DNA of 64,000 bases from Flavobacteriales bacterium (lineage in GTDB: Bacteria > Bacteroidota > Bacteroidia > NS11-12g > UBA9320): positions 1-64,000 of the forward strand of contig JACJZU010000005.1 of assembly GCA_020635435.1 (NCBI GenBank), read 5' to 3'. Shown here one piece after another: positions 37,219-44,881 of this stretch. The notes beneath the pieces are model-generated. The model saw only the letters and a list, made by a program, of their open reading frames with translations. It had not been told where the DNA came from and ran no database searches. The position numbers and the translations under genes were made by a program. Positions within the stretch are counted from its first letter, which is position 1. Every line of letters starts with the position of its first letter.

Positions 37219-37683
37219 TCATCGCCCTTCCGAGATCGCTTCCCACAGCATCTGCTGAACGGCCTTTACCCTGGCAGGAAGAACCTCTGCATCGAAACCC
37301 CAGGTTATCCGGTGCAACTCTTCGTCGTGTTCCACAAATGCGATGAAGTTGTACATATTATCCGGCGCATTCAGTTCCAGATCCCGGAAGCCACTTTCTT
37401 CCAGAGCGCGGTAAATGTTTCGGGCCGCTTTCTTCTTCAGAGCCGGAACCTGGACCGGAACATCTCCTACACTGCGTGTGCGGATGATCTGTCCGTTTGG
37501 CAAGAGATAATTCGATTCGAGTTGATTGGCAAATCCCCCACCTGTACCGAATACGATGTAATCCGGTGGCAGATCGTTGATGGAATAACTGCGGTTTCGA
37601 CATTCGGAGAACGCCATCATCAGGAACAGCGCGCATGCGAAGGTCCATAAGCCCGATCTCCCGGATGTAAACTTCAGATGCAT
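37219..37683 (-). CDS. Exported protein of unknown function
   Basis: 154 residues. An N-terminal hydrophobic stretch (LWTFACALFLMMAFSEC) is a signal peptide; the cysteine is not in a clean lipobox. The mature protein contains FGTGGGFANQLESNYLLPNG and WGFDAEVLPARVKAV. Small proteins with an FGxGGGF...YxLLxNG pattern recur in Bacteroidota, but the function is unknown. It lies 5 bp after the lipoprotein gene below and probably shares its transcript. Confidence 0.8.
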   Translation of the reverse strand: MHLKFTSGRSGLWTFACALFLMMAFSECRNRSYSINDLPPDYIVFGTGGGFANQLESNYLLPNGQIIRTRSVGDVPVQVPALKKKAARNIYRALEESGFRDLELNAPDNMYNFIAFVEHDEELHRITWGFDAEVLPARVKAVQQMLWEAISEGR

Positions 37684-37688
37684 AAAGT

Positions 37689-38120
37689 CTATTTTTTCAG
37701 ATAACCCAGGAGTTCATCCACTGGTTTTTGCAATTGTTTGGGTGGTGTGGCACCGTTTTTCCCCCATCGCCATTGATAGTTGTGTTTATTGGTATTGTAT
37801 TGAAGGAAATAGGTGAGTTGTTTTCCCGGTTCATCCACATGTTCCTTTCGGATCCCGGTACGCTTCACCGTGCGCATCAGCACCCAGGCGTGCAGCCGTT
37901 TCATTTTGTGAACCTCTTTGTAGGTACCATCCAGTTTGGAAGTAAATACACGCCCGTCCTTCACCAGCACCACATCCAGTTTTTTATTCAGCAGAGCCAT
38001 ATCGGTACCCAGCCGGACGTGTCGGCCTGAAAAAGTGCCATTTTGAAGATCCACGCGCGACATGCAGGACGACAGGGCAAGGGCAAGGAGGAGTGTGAGA
38101 GCTAGATTAACGGAATTCAT
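37689..38120 (-). CDS. Lipoprotein of unknown function
   Basis: 143 residues with a clear lipoprotein signal (MNSVNLALTLLLALALSSC, Cys19). The mature part is basic and rich in Lys, with DVVLVKDGRVFTSKLDGTYKE and a C-terminal FLQYNTNKHNYQWRWGKNG. No domain is recognised. It is the first gene of a two-gene unit that diverges from ssrA. Confidence 0.8.
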   Translation of the reverse strand: MNSVNLALTLLLALALSSCMSRVDLQNGTFSGRHVRLGTDMALLNKKLDVVLVKDGRVFTSKLDGTYKEVHKMKRLHAWVLMRTVKRTGIRKEHVDEPGKQLTYFLQYNTNKHNYQWRWGKNGATPPKQLQKPVDELLGYLKK

Positions 38121-38273
38121 TTGGGATGTGAAATTACGATTTGGCGGGTAAATGAGAACGGAAAGCGCGTGTATTAAGTGCGCATCGGTAGCTATTGAGG
38201 CGGTTTAGTCAAAAATTAACGGATTCTGACCTCCGGGGATCGGATAGATTGTCAGGTTGCTGAATTGTGGAAC

Positions 38274-38281
38274 TACCTTTG
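38274..38281 (+). promoter_or_regulatory. TAnnTTTG promoter box for ssrA
   Basis: TACCTTTG is an exact -7 match. It ends 24 bases before the mature 5' end of tmRNA, consistent with a short leader removed by RNase P. Confidence 0.6.
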
Positions 38282-38305
38282 CGGTAGTCGATACGACTAT
38301 CAATT

Positions 38306-38674
38306 GGGGCTGACTGGATTTGACGGGTTGGCAAATTGAAATGTAAGCATGTAGAGCGTTGTTGGTAGTGCTCTTAAAAGAAAATCAACAACCTTTTAGA
38401 CGGCGAATTCAATTACGCCATGGCTGCCTAATCTCAGAGATTACGCAATGCCATCTGCTCCCTGCGGCTAAGTTCGGGCTGCTGCAGATCCGGAGCGGTC
38501 GACTAGCCTGAATACCCGTTAAGGATCGTCTGCTACTTTCCGGGTTATTAGCGGACTAAGGGTGTAGTGTGGCATCGTTCAGTCAATTACCCCCCGACAA
38601 TAAGTGAGCGATAAACATGTAGAAAGCGTTCTCAATTCCTTCTCCGGACCCGGGTTCGACTCCCGGCAGCTCCA
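38306..38674 (+). ncRNA. ssrA: Transfer-messenger RNA (tmRNA)
   Basis: About 369 bases before CCA addition. The 5' end GGGGCTGACTGGATTTGACG pairs with the 3' end CAGCTCC to form the tRNA-like acceptor stem, and the T arm is CCGGGTTCGACTCCCGG. The tag frame begins after TTTTAGAC: resume codon GGC at 38402, then GEFNYAMAA and stop TAA at 38429-38431. The 3' CCA is not encoded (CTCCACGG follows). tmRNA with SmpB frees ribosomes stalled on broken messages and marks the peptide for proteolysis. Confidence 0.96.
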
Positions 38675-38680
38675 CGGATT

Positions 38681-39120
38681 GAAGGGCGAGTGTACAGTCT
38701 ATAGTGAACAGGAAGGGATACGCCCTTCAATCCGTCCCTGTTCACTCACCCTCACACTTTGTTATCGTGTAAGCGAACAGTGGATAGTGAGGAAGGGCAA
38801 GCGTACAGTGCATAGTGAACGGGAAGGCAACTGCACTTCAATCCGTCCCTGTTCACTCACCCTCACACTTTGTTATCGTGTAAGCGAACAGTGGATAGTG
38901 AGGAAGGGCAAGCGTACAGTGCATAGTGAACGGGAAGGCAACTGCCCTTCAATCCGTCCCTGTTCACTCACCCTCACACTTTGTTATCGTGTAAGCGAAC
39001 AGTGGATGGTGAGGAAGGGCAAGCGTACAGTGCATAGTGAACGGGCTCCGTTGTTAGCGAATGCCACCTTCTGTTCACTATACACTGTTCACTATTCACT
39101 ATTCATCATACACTGTTACC
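38681..39120 (+). repeat. 111-bp tandem array abutting the tmRNA 3' end
   Basis: Units begin GAAGGGC at 38681, 38792, 38903 and 39014, exactly 111 bp apart. Units 2 and 3 are nearly identical; the last departs after about 30 bp into the dispersed palindrome described at 39028. Each unit carries AGTGAAC and GTTCACT arms around an inner GAAGGC...CTTCAATCCGTCCC stretch, plus the conserved line CACACTTTGTTATCGTG. An ORF through it is only the result of the period being a multiple of three. Confidence 0.92.
39028..39118. repeat. Dispersed palindromic repeat, copy 1
   Basis: Left arm CAGTGCATAGTGAAC, core around CCGTTGTTAGCGAATGCCACC read as CGTTGTTAGCGAATG, right arm GTTCACTATACACTG, then a run of related TTCACTAT words. 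The arms pair into a long imperfect hairpin. Confidence 0.75.
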
Positions 39121-39184
39121 ATGCCTTAATGAAATGAATCTGCTGAAAGAAAATTTCGTATTTTAGTATTTGGAAGTGCACTCT

Positions 39185-39367
39185 ATGTTGACAAAAGAGA
39201 AAATACAGAAACAGTTGGCTGACATGCCTGATGAGTTTTCATTAGAAGAACTGATAGATAGATTGATTTTGCTTGATAAAATTGAGCAAGGTCTTGAAGA
39301 TTCGTTGACTGGAAGAACAATCTCTCATGAAGACATGAAAAAGGAGATTGATTCATGGTTCAAATAA
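39185..39367 (+). CDS. Antitoxin-like small protein (RelE/ParE pair)
   Basis: 60 residues from ATG 39185; a TTG five codons upstream is also in frame. The sequence is acidic and helical (LADMPDEFSLEELIDRLILLDKIEQG), as in antitoxins that partner RelE/ParE toxins. No clear DNA-binding motif is seen, so an N-terminal fold is uncertain. The end overlaps the toxin start by 13 bp, the usual arrangement. Confidence 0.75.
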   Translation: MLTKEKIQKQLADMPDEFSLEELIDRLILLDKIEQGLEDSLTGRTISHEDMKKEIDSWFK

Positions 39368-39654
39368 TTTGGACACAAAGAGCCAGAAATGATCTCGAGC
39401 AAATTTCAGAATTCATCTCAAGGGATTCGCTGATATATGCACGAAATCAAATTGATAAACTCTATAGTCGGACTGAGGTTCTGAAACAATTACCTTTAGT
39501 AGGTAAAGTTGTAGCAGAGATAAATGATCGATCAATTCGAGAAATAGTAGAAGGCAATTATCGAATCATCTATCGAATACATAGTACGAATAAACTATAC
39601 ATTTTAACTGTTCATCATGGTGCTCGTTCATTAACACTTGACAGTGTAATGTAA
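39355..39654 (+). CDS. RelE/ParE-family toxin
   Basis: 99 residues. Family motifs are IIWTQRARNDLEQISEFI at the N-terminus, a helical middle, and GNYRIIYRI followed by LYILTVHHGARSL at the end. RelE-type toxins cut mRNA at the ribosome; ParE-type toxins poison gyrase. The sequence fits the ParE/RelE superfamily but not one activity. It overlaps its antitoxin upstream and is followed by copy 2 of the dispersed repeat. Confidence 0.88.
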   Translation: MVQIIWTQRARNDLEQISEFISRDSLIYARNQIDKLYSRTEVLKQLPLVGKVVAEINDRSIREIVEGNYRIIYRIHSTNKLYILTVHHGARSLTLDSVM

Positions 39655-39667
39655 GTAAATAGTGTAA

Positions 39668-39732
39668 GGGTACAGTGTATAGTGAACACAGTGCGTTTTT
39701 AGCGATTGCCACCTTCTGTTCACTATTCACTC
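39668..39732. repeat. Dispersed palindromic repeat, copy 2
   Basis: Left arm TACAGTGTATAGTGAACA, core GCGTTTTTAGCGATTGCCACC in short form TTTTTAGCGATTGCC, right arm CTGTTCACTATTCACT. Confidence 0.75.
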
Positions 39733-39742
39733 TCCTCCCCTT

Positions 39743-39803
39743 CCGCTCGGCGAAAAAAGAGCGGCGGTAAGTTCAATTCCATGCGGGAAGATTATGGAAT
39801 TGA
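39743..39803 (+). promoter_or_regulatory. Two hairpins before the four-helix-bundle gene
   Basis: Hairpin 1: CCGCTC (39743-39748) with GAGCGG (39759-39764). Hairpin 2: TCAATTCCAT (39773-39782) with ATGGAATTGA (39794-39803). Both lie in the 100 bases before ATG 39828 and would be in its 5' leader. Confidence 0.55.
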
Positions 39804-39827
39804 GTTCATGTTCTCCACCTTCGCTTT

Positions 39828-40178
39828 ATGTTTGATTTTAAAGATTTGAAGGTGTATCAGAAGGCACTGGAGATTTACGAGGAAGTTCATCGCTTGTGTC
39901 TGAAAATTGATGCCCGACCTTATTTTAAGGACCAGTTTGGAAGAGCCGGTTTGAGTATTCCATTAAATATTGCCGAAGGCGCATCGCGTTTTAGTGCTAA
40001 GGATCGGAGGCGGTTTTATATCATCAGCCGGGGGAGTGTGTACGAGTGTGTAGTATTAACGGAGTTGCTGTTTAACCAGCATTTGATCGGGGAGCAAACG
40101 CGAGATCAGCTCATAGAACGACTACTCGAGGTATCCAAAATGCTCTTTGCTATGATCGGCAATCTTCAAAATCAATGA
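39828..40178 (+). CDS. Four-helix-bundle protein (23S rRNA intervening-sequence type)
   Basis: 116 residues. MFDFKDLKVYQKALEIYEEV, then FGRAGLSIPLNIAEGASRFS, RRFYIISRGSVYECVVLTEL and an amphipathic last helix are hallmarks of the S23/IVS-encoded four-helix family, related to Avd of diversity-generating retroelements. In bacteria with split 23S rRNA such genes lie in rRNA inserts, but here it is a free gene among dispersed repeats, with no reverse transcriptase nearby. The role is unknown; nucleic-acid binding is plausible. Confidence 0.9.
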   Translation: MFDFKDLKVYQKALEIYEEVHRLCLKIDARPYFKDQFGRAGLSIPLNIAEGASRFSAKDRRRFYIISRGSVYECVVLTELLFNQHLIGEQTRDQLIERLLEVSKMLFAMIGNLQNQ

Positions 40179-40232
40179 GCGGTAGCTGTTGAATGGATCG
40201 AACCGATTTGAACAAAAATTTTGAGCACTCCC

Positions 40233-40460
40233 ATGAAAGAAAAATATATCGCCGACAAGGAAGCCTACCTTCTTGAGAACTTCCCGTTTGTAGAAATTCC
40301 ACTGCTTACTGATCGCAAGTTCTGCTTGCATTGTCTTGAAGAAATCGTGGTAGGCGCGTATAAGGTTATTGTTGGAGAAACCGGGTTTGAGTTCATTTGT
40401 TGTCCGAACGCACCTGAATGCAATGGCACCTTGATCGATTGGGTCGATCGGTTGGACTGA
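40233..40460 (+). CDS. Small Cys-rich (zinc-ribbon-like) protein
   Basis: 75 residues from ATG 40233; a TTG four codons earlier is in frame. Cysteines are arranged CLHC and CCPNAPEC, as in small zinc ribbons. The first part is acidic (NFPFVEIPLLTD) and the end is TLIDWVDRLD. No family is recognised. It follows the four-helix gene by 54 bp on the same strand, inside the repeat-rich region. Confidence 0.65.
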   Translation: MKEKYIADKEAYLLENFPFVEIPLLTDRKFCLHCLEEIVVGAYKVIVGETGFEFICCPNAPECNGTLIDWVDRLD

Positions 40461-40815
40461 GAGGGATCACGCATCTCGGGTTGATAAGACTGAAGTGTTT
40501 TCCTGAAATATCCGAATGTCGGTTTTTGTCCTTTGTTTTCATAACTGATTCACCGACTGAAACGGTTTGGAACAGCCAATCTTAATCGTAAAGCTTCTGC
40601 CCATGAATCAGAGTGATCCAAACATTGCTTTAACAGATTAATTGTACTCCGAACTATATAACCCCTCATCGCTCTTTCAGAAACGTATTGAGGAAGCAGC
40701 AATTTTCAAAATACTCCGAAAGTTACCGAGCTCACTTTCCGTTCACTATTCCCTCACCCTATTCCCTCCATTAAACGGTCTCCAATTTGTATAGAATGTG
40801 TAAAGCGTCCAAAAT
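40461..40815. other. Intergenic region, 355 bp, no gene seen
   Basis: No coding frame or RNA gene is apparent. The stretch holds the left 28-bp inverted repeat (40738-40766) close to the following lipoprotein gene. A piece GAATGTCGGTTTTTG near 40515 resembles, in reverse, AAAACCGACATT near 57530; the meaning is not known. Confidence 0.4.
40738..40766. repeat. Left inverted repeat flanking the 152-residue lipoprotein gene
   Basis: CCGTTCACTATTCCCTCACC and CTATTCCC in sequence. Its reverse complement occurs at 41276-41303 with one mismatch in 28 bases. It contains the GTTCACTAT word of the dispersed repeat family. Confidence 0.75.
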
Positions 40816-41274
40816 ATGTCCAAGCTTTACACAATACTCTGCCTTGTAATCGTATCGGTGTTCTTCAGTGGTTGTAGTGACGATATAGCCGATCAACCAG
40901 CAGTTCTACGGATAGAGGGAATCAAATTCTCCGGCGAATTGGCATTTAAGTTCCTGGATTTACCGGATGGGGTGTATCAGCCCGACGACCCCAATTTCCA
41001 CCCCGATCGACCGGAAACCTGGACAGGCAATATGGCCAAATACGTCAAGCACATGTATACCTACAACATAGAATTTACGATAGTGAATACAAGTGGAGGT
41101 GTTGCATACGACACGGAAGTGGATCTGTATTTTGATTTTAACAATGGGGAAACAGAAGTAAAAACGCTATACCTGGGAAATATTCAGCCGAAAAGCAGCA
41201 GCGTCAATTCAACATTCATCAATACGATCAACAAACAACTGGAAACTTGTAGCGGAGAGGTTTACTGGTGGTGA
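40816..41274 (+). CDS. Lipoprotein of unknown function, between inverted repeats
   Basis: 152 residues. The signal ILCLVIVSVFFSGC has a lipobox FSGC (Cys20). The mature part has an immunoglobulin-like or FxLD-type beta pattern (YTYNIEFTIVNTSGGVAYDTEVDLYFDF, here in part) resembling extracellular domains that carry conserved N-terminal strands. No domain is named. The gene lies exactly between two 28-bp inverted repeats that would pair across it. Confidence 0.8.
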   Translation: MSKLYTILCLVIVSVFFSGCSDDIADQPAVLRIEGIKFSGELAFKFLDLPDGVYQPDDPNFHPDRPETWTGNMAKYVKHMYTYNIEFTIVNTSGGVAYDTEVDLYFDFNNGETEVKTLYLGNIQPKSSSVNSTFINTINKQLETCSGEVYWW

Positions 41275-41275
41275 A

Positions 41276-41303
41276 GGGGATAGGGTGAGGGAATAGTGAA
41301 CGG
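41276..41303. repeat. Right inverted repeat flanking the lipoprotein gene
   Basis: GGGGATAGGGTGAGGGAATA and GTGAACGG, reverse complement of the sequence at 40738-40766 except one base. It starts 2 bases after the stop codon. Confidence 0.75.
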
Positions 41304-41443
41304 AGCTGGTCCCATTCACTAAATAAGGGGTGGAATTACCACCCCGCATTGCATTCGAACTGCTTCGAACCTGGCGGATTGTTGCCGGCAGGGCTACCTG
41401 GGTTTCCAGGCTTCGTTCTTGGTCGAAGTGGTTGAATCCATTA

Positions 41444-41523
41444 TAGCCAGCAGATCCACCGGTGAAGGGGTGGGTCAATTTGCAGTGAAACAGGTGGGTC
41501 AGGTTGAGTGAAATGCTCACTAA
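41444..41523. repeat. 80-bp direct repeat, copy 1
   Basis: Begins TAGCCAGCAGATCCACCGG, contains two GTGGGTCA words and ends CACTAA. Copy 2 lies at 41589-41669 and differs by one inserted base and a few substitutions. Repeated GTGGGTCA words resemble the multiple terminal repeats of IS21-type elements, so these may be remnants of element ends. Confidence 0.7.
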
Positions 41524-41588
41524 CGCACATAAAATAGAATTGAAAGGAAAATCCCTTCGACACAACAAATGAAAATTCATCGCTAATT

Positions 41589-41669
41589 TAGCCAGCAGAT
41601 CCACCGGTGAAGTGGGTGGGTCAATTTGCAGTGAAACAGGTGGGTCAGGTTGAGTGAAATAGTCACTAA
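41589..41669. repeat. 80-bp direct repeat, copy 2
   Basis: Same sequence as copy 1 with one extra G in the first GTGGGTCA block. It ends 1 base before the GTG that starts the split gene. Confidence 0.7.
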
Positions 41670-41685
41670 GGTGAAAAAGGACATC

Positions 41686-41692
41686 AATTATT
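41686..41692. repeat. Target-site duplication, left copy
   Basis: AATTATT directly left of the TGT end of the IS; identical to the copy at 42827-42833. Confidence 0.85.
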
Positions 41693-42826
41693 TGTACAAC
41701 TAACCTTGATGACTAACATTATTTTTTCTTTGTAATTATAAATTTCTTGATCGTGTCATAAGGTCTCTTTCCAAGATTTCGGTACCCTCTATGTGGTCTT
41801 TCATAATTGTAATGTTCTAACCAACGATCAAAGTCATACTGTAGATCATCCACGTTGGTGTACAATGTTTTACGGAATGCTGCTACTATGAATTCTTCTT
41901 TGACGGTTCGTATAAATCGTTCAACAAAACCATTAGATTGTGGGCGTCGGACCTGTGTTCTTCGATGTTCAATGTCGTTGAGTTGCAGAAATAATTCGTA
42001 GGGATGTGCATCGGTTCCACAGAATTCTCTGCCATTATCGGTCAGTAGAGTTTCAATATCAATCCCCCACTCTTTGTATATAGGCAGGACATCGTTGTAT
42101 AATACGGAAACGGCTGCCTCAGGCTGTTTGGATGTATGCAGAATGCCGAATCCAAAGGAGGAATAGGTGTCGACCACACAATGCAAATAAACTCTACCTA
42201 TGCCCGAAATTGTGCCTACCATTTTGGTGTCCTGGCTGAGTAACTCTCCCGGTTTTGAGGACTCTACGTGGCGTTCTCCAAAGGCAGGGTTCATTTTCTC
42301 GATCTGTTTGATCTGTTCTTGAGTCAACTCAAGCCCCTCTTGAAGATGACGTTCCTCCAGTCGCATGAGTCGATCGTATTTGGAGGCCATATTGTGCCGT
42401 ATAAGGATTTTCTGAACAGTAGGAGAGCTAACACCAATGTTCTGAAGTTTGAGCATGTCACTAAGCTTGATGCAACCCCATCCCGGATGCTCCTGACTCA
42501 GAGCAATGATCTTTTGTTCTACCTCTGCAGAGGTCGTCTGGGGATGGGTGTGATGGATAGGAGGTAAGTCTTTCAATCCCTCTAAGCCATGCTCCTCAAA
42601 ACGCTTTTTCCAGGCATAGAAACTTGTGCGATCCATACCAGATCGCTTACATGCCTCTGTGATGTTACCCAGATTTTCCGCCAACTTCAGCACACTTAAT
42701 CTTTTACGTGCAAGCTTCTCTTTTGGATCCTTGGCCGTCATACGGCCTAAATTAGTTGATTCCATCTTCTTATTTTTATCTAATTTAGTTTTAACAACTT
42801 TGTTAGACAAGAAGATTAGTCATACA
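41693..42826 (-). mobile_element. IS481-like insertion sequence, complete
   Basis: 1134 bp from TGTACAACTAACCTTGA to TCATACA, ends TGT...ACA. Terminal inverted repeats are imperfect (TGTA, ACTAA, CTT, TG and CTAACA blocks match when the right end is reversed). A 7-bp duplication AATTATT flanks both ends, showing a clean insertion. One transposase gene fills it. The element looks intact and therefore recent. Confidence 0.9.
41719..42765 (-). CDS. IS481/IS3-type DDE transposase
   Basis: 348 residues from ATG 42765 (MESTNLGRMTAKD); a TTG 15 codons earlier is also in frame. The N-terminal helix-turn-helix part has LKLAENLGNITEACKRSGMDR. The integrase core shows the DDE residues Asp179 (LSQDTKMVG), Asp243 (LLTDNGREF) and Glu282 (GFVERF), and the tail has HYNYERPHRGY. 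It cuts and joins the element ends. The fold is uninterrupted, so the enzyme is probably active. Confidence 0.93.
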   Translation of the reverse strand: MESTNLGRMTAKDPKEKLARKRLSVLKLAENLGNITEACKRSGMDRTSFYAWKKRFEEHGLEGLKDLPPIHHTHPQTTSAEVEQKIIALSQEHPGWGCIKLSDMLKLQNIGVSSPTVQKILIRHNMASKYDRLMRLEERHLQEGLELTQEQIKQIEKMNPAFGERHVESSKPGELLSQDTKMVGTISGIGRVYLHCVVDTYSSFGFGILHTSKQPEAAVSVLYNDVLPIYKEWGIDIETLLTDNGREFCGTDAHPYELFLQLNDIEHRRTQVRRPQSNGFVERFIRTVKEEFIVAAFRKTLYTNVDDLQYDFDRWLEHYNYERPHRGYRNLGKRPYDTIKKFIITKKK

Positions 42827-42833
42827 AATTATT
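42827..42833. repeat. Target-site duplication, right copy
   Basis: AATTATT directly right of the ACA end of the IS. Confidence 0.85.
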
Positions 42834-43790
42834 TTCAGCCAGACTCCAAATGGGACCTACCGGAAAACTCAACAAGCCCCAATAAGTTTGTTCAAAATCA
42901 CGTAGTACATGGACATTTTCATTCTGGAGTTCCTGAAGATATCTTGCTCTCATTTGAAACCGCAGAGCATCTAATGGCATATTCGTATTTCTATTGGCCT
43001 TTGTATGATGAAGCACTCCGAAAAATCCTGGGAATATTCGAGATGGCTGTCAAACTACGGGCAAAAGAACTTGGCATTAAAACAAAATCTGAAAAAGGAT
43101 CTGTACATCTCAGCTCACTAATTGATCAATTGATCAAAAAAGGATTCCCACGAAATCGAAAGCTAATCATGGATTGGATAAGGAGGCTTCGAAACTATCA
43201 CAGCCATCCGGAGAGGCATAATTTTATGGGGGGCTCTTCAAAATATCAGATCATTCCGATTGTCAACACCATCAACGAACTATTTTATTCCTATTCAAAA
43301 CTTAAGGAAAACGAGCACGAATTGAAACGCATTCAACGGCTAGTCGCTTCATTTAATGACACATGCTTTGTTCTAGAAACATCAGGTAAACGATTTCTGA
43401 TTCACCGTATCCAACCTCGATTTGTTCTGCAAAAAGATGAATCTTTAGTCAACATTATTGCATTCTATCCAATCCTAGAAAATGCAGATAGTCTTTTAAA
43501 AAACCATGCATATCCTGAGCCTTTTACAGTAGCAATTAAAGATTGTGATATTGAAATAAACTTAATCCAAGGAGTGGATGTTTCTGATGCTTGCGAGTTA
43601 TCGGTTTACATAACAGACAATCAATTGGACATGAACCGTTTTAACGAGTATTGGGAAGCATATCATCAGCTCAGTGAAACAGATAAAATGATAATGGATT
43701 CTTTTCAGGATGGAACAATCTTACATCACCAGCATAACCTGGTGTACAGCTTTGGATGGGAGTAGGCAACTTTAGTGGTATGGATTTGAC

Positions 43791-44879
43791 TTAACTAAAT
43801 TCAACTGTTTCTATAAATTCTCTTCCAACTGACGGGTGTATCAATTTTCTATGTTGTAGTCTTCCAATAATAATTGCAGGATGTGTTTTGAACTTCTTTG
43901 CATACTTCACCACCATTTCAGAGGTTAAATGATAATTTGAAACAATTTCATCTTCTTCCTTTTCCGATAAAGTCCATTTAGTTGCAAAAGCATCTGCTTC
44001 ATCTTCTTTTTGCAAGTCTTTATCAGAGTAGTCTATTGCCTCTAGGAAGACATCTTTTTTACCATGAAGTAATATATGTCCTGCCTCATGGAAGAATGTG
44101 AACCAAAATATATCATTTCTTTTATAACGACCGGTCAACTGAATAAGTGGTGTATCATTGATCCAACGGGTTGATCCATTAAGGGGTGCTTTTGGTAGAC
44201 AAGGGGTATGAACTACCTTTACACCAGCGCTAGCACATAATTGTTGAAGTTGAATGAACAAATCATCAGGATGGCTTACCATTAACTTTTTGATATTTAA
44301 GAGAGTGCTCTGAAATTTCTGTGCGCTATAATCATTGACTTGGATATTAGCAGCTTCAATTTCGCCTTGCCTTAACCATGCAGAAATTGCATATGGCTCT
44401 TTAGTAGATTTTAAAGAAATTCTGAATGCAACCTTTAGCTTTTGATTGTAATAGTATTCCTCCCATGCGTCATGGCTAGCAACACCAAAAAAAGTCAATA
44501 ACTCATTCGCTTTGTCTTGGATTCGTGTCTTCTTCTCAATCCACCCCAACTTAGCCATTGCAGCAATAGGGAAGGATCTACTCCAATCCGTCGCCTCCTC
44601 AAGAATTGAAGAATGTCTAATTCTGGCTAAATATTCATCGTACCCTCTCTGTGCATTCAACCAAAACTGTGCAGGAATACTAGTTACTGTCTCAAATAAC
44701 ACAGCCATGTCAGGTGTAATTGAACTTTCTCCCTTTAAAATAGCTGTAATGGTTTTTTCTGGCTTGCCTGTTCGTATAGCAAACTCTTTCGGCCCCATGC
44801 TCATCTCTTCTAATTTTTCAGCAAGTGTTTCTCCTGGATGAGGGACAGATTGAGGAAAATACTGATTTGTTGTTGCCAT
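43791..44879 (-). CDS. HigA-like antitoxin fused to an ImmA/IrrE metallopeptidase
   Basis: 362 residues. The N-terminal 75 residues are a HigA-type helix-turn-helix (HPGETLAEKLEEMSMGPKEF, ILKGESSITPDMAVLFE). The C-terminal half is an ImmA/IrrE zinc peptidase with HEAGH at 264-268. It starts 2 bp after the HigB-like gene. Normal HigA is about 100 residues; the peptidase fusion suggests that the antitoxin can be processed or can act on a phage-triggered target. The C-terminus has a short extra helix region (KYAKKFKTHPAIIIGRLQ) typical of the family. Confidence 0.92.
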   Translation of the reverse strand: MATTNQYFPQSVPHPGETLAEKLEEMSMGPKEFAIRTGKPEKTITAILKGESSITPDMAVLFETVTSIPAQFWLNAQRGYDEYLARIRHSSILEEATDWSRSFPIAAMAKLGWIEKKTRIQDKANELLTFFGVASHDAWEEYYYNQKLKVAFRISLKSTKEPYAISAWLRQGEIEAANIQVNDYSAQKFQSTLLNIKKLMVSHPDDLFIQLQQLCASAGVKVVHTPCLPKAPLNGSTRWINDTPLIQLTGRYKRNDIFWFTFFHEAGHILLHGKKDVFLEAIDYSDKDLQKEDEADAFATKWTLSEKEEDEIVSNYHLTSEMVVKYAKKFKTHPAIIIGRLQHRKLIHPSVGREFIETVEFS

Positions 44880-44881
44880 GC

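Larger units (their letters stand above)
41671..43765 (+). pseudogene. HEPN-like gene split by an IS481-like element
   Basis: The 5' piece is GTG AAA AAG GAC ATC (41671-41685), then target repeat AATTATT. Past the element the frame resumes at the second AATTATT (42827). Without the insert the codons read ATC AAT TAT TTT CAG in one frame, giving a 317-residue protein. Its middle has a helical segment with LRNYHSH (R127-x4-H132), matching the Rx4-6H motif of HEPN RNase-fold proteins, and ends DGTILHHQHNLVYSFGWE. Many HEPN proteins act in defence or as toxins. The insertion removes all but 5 codons from the normal start, so it is probably inactive unless an internal start is used. Confidence 0.8.

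Noticed and set aside
38681..39120. CRISPR array
   Set aside because: Units are 111 bp and nearly identical throughout, with no unique spacers and no cas genes.
38604..39137. 177-residue open frame across the tmRNA end and the 111-bp array
   Set aside because: It starts inside the tmRNA and stays open only because the 111-bp period is a multiple of three; the translation is a repeat of low-complexity words with no protein features.
39828..40178. Diversity-generating retroelement (four-helix protein as Avd)
   Set aside because: No reverse transcriptase, template repeat or variable-repeat target is nearby.
41337..41425. Minus-strand reading KPGNPGSPAGNNPPGSKQFE as a gene remnant
   Set aside because: It reads like a protein end and stops cleanly, but it has no start and no parent gene in the window, so it stays an unproven scrap.
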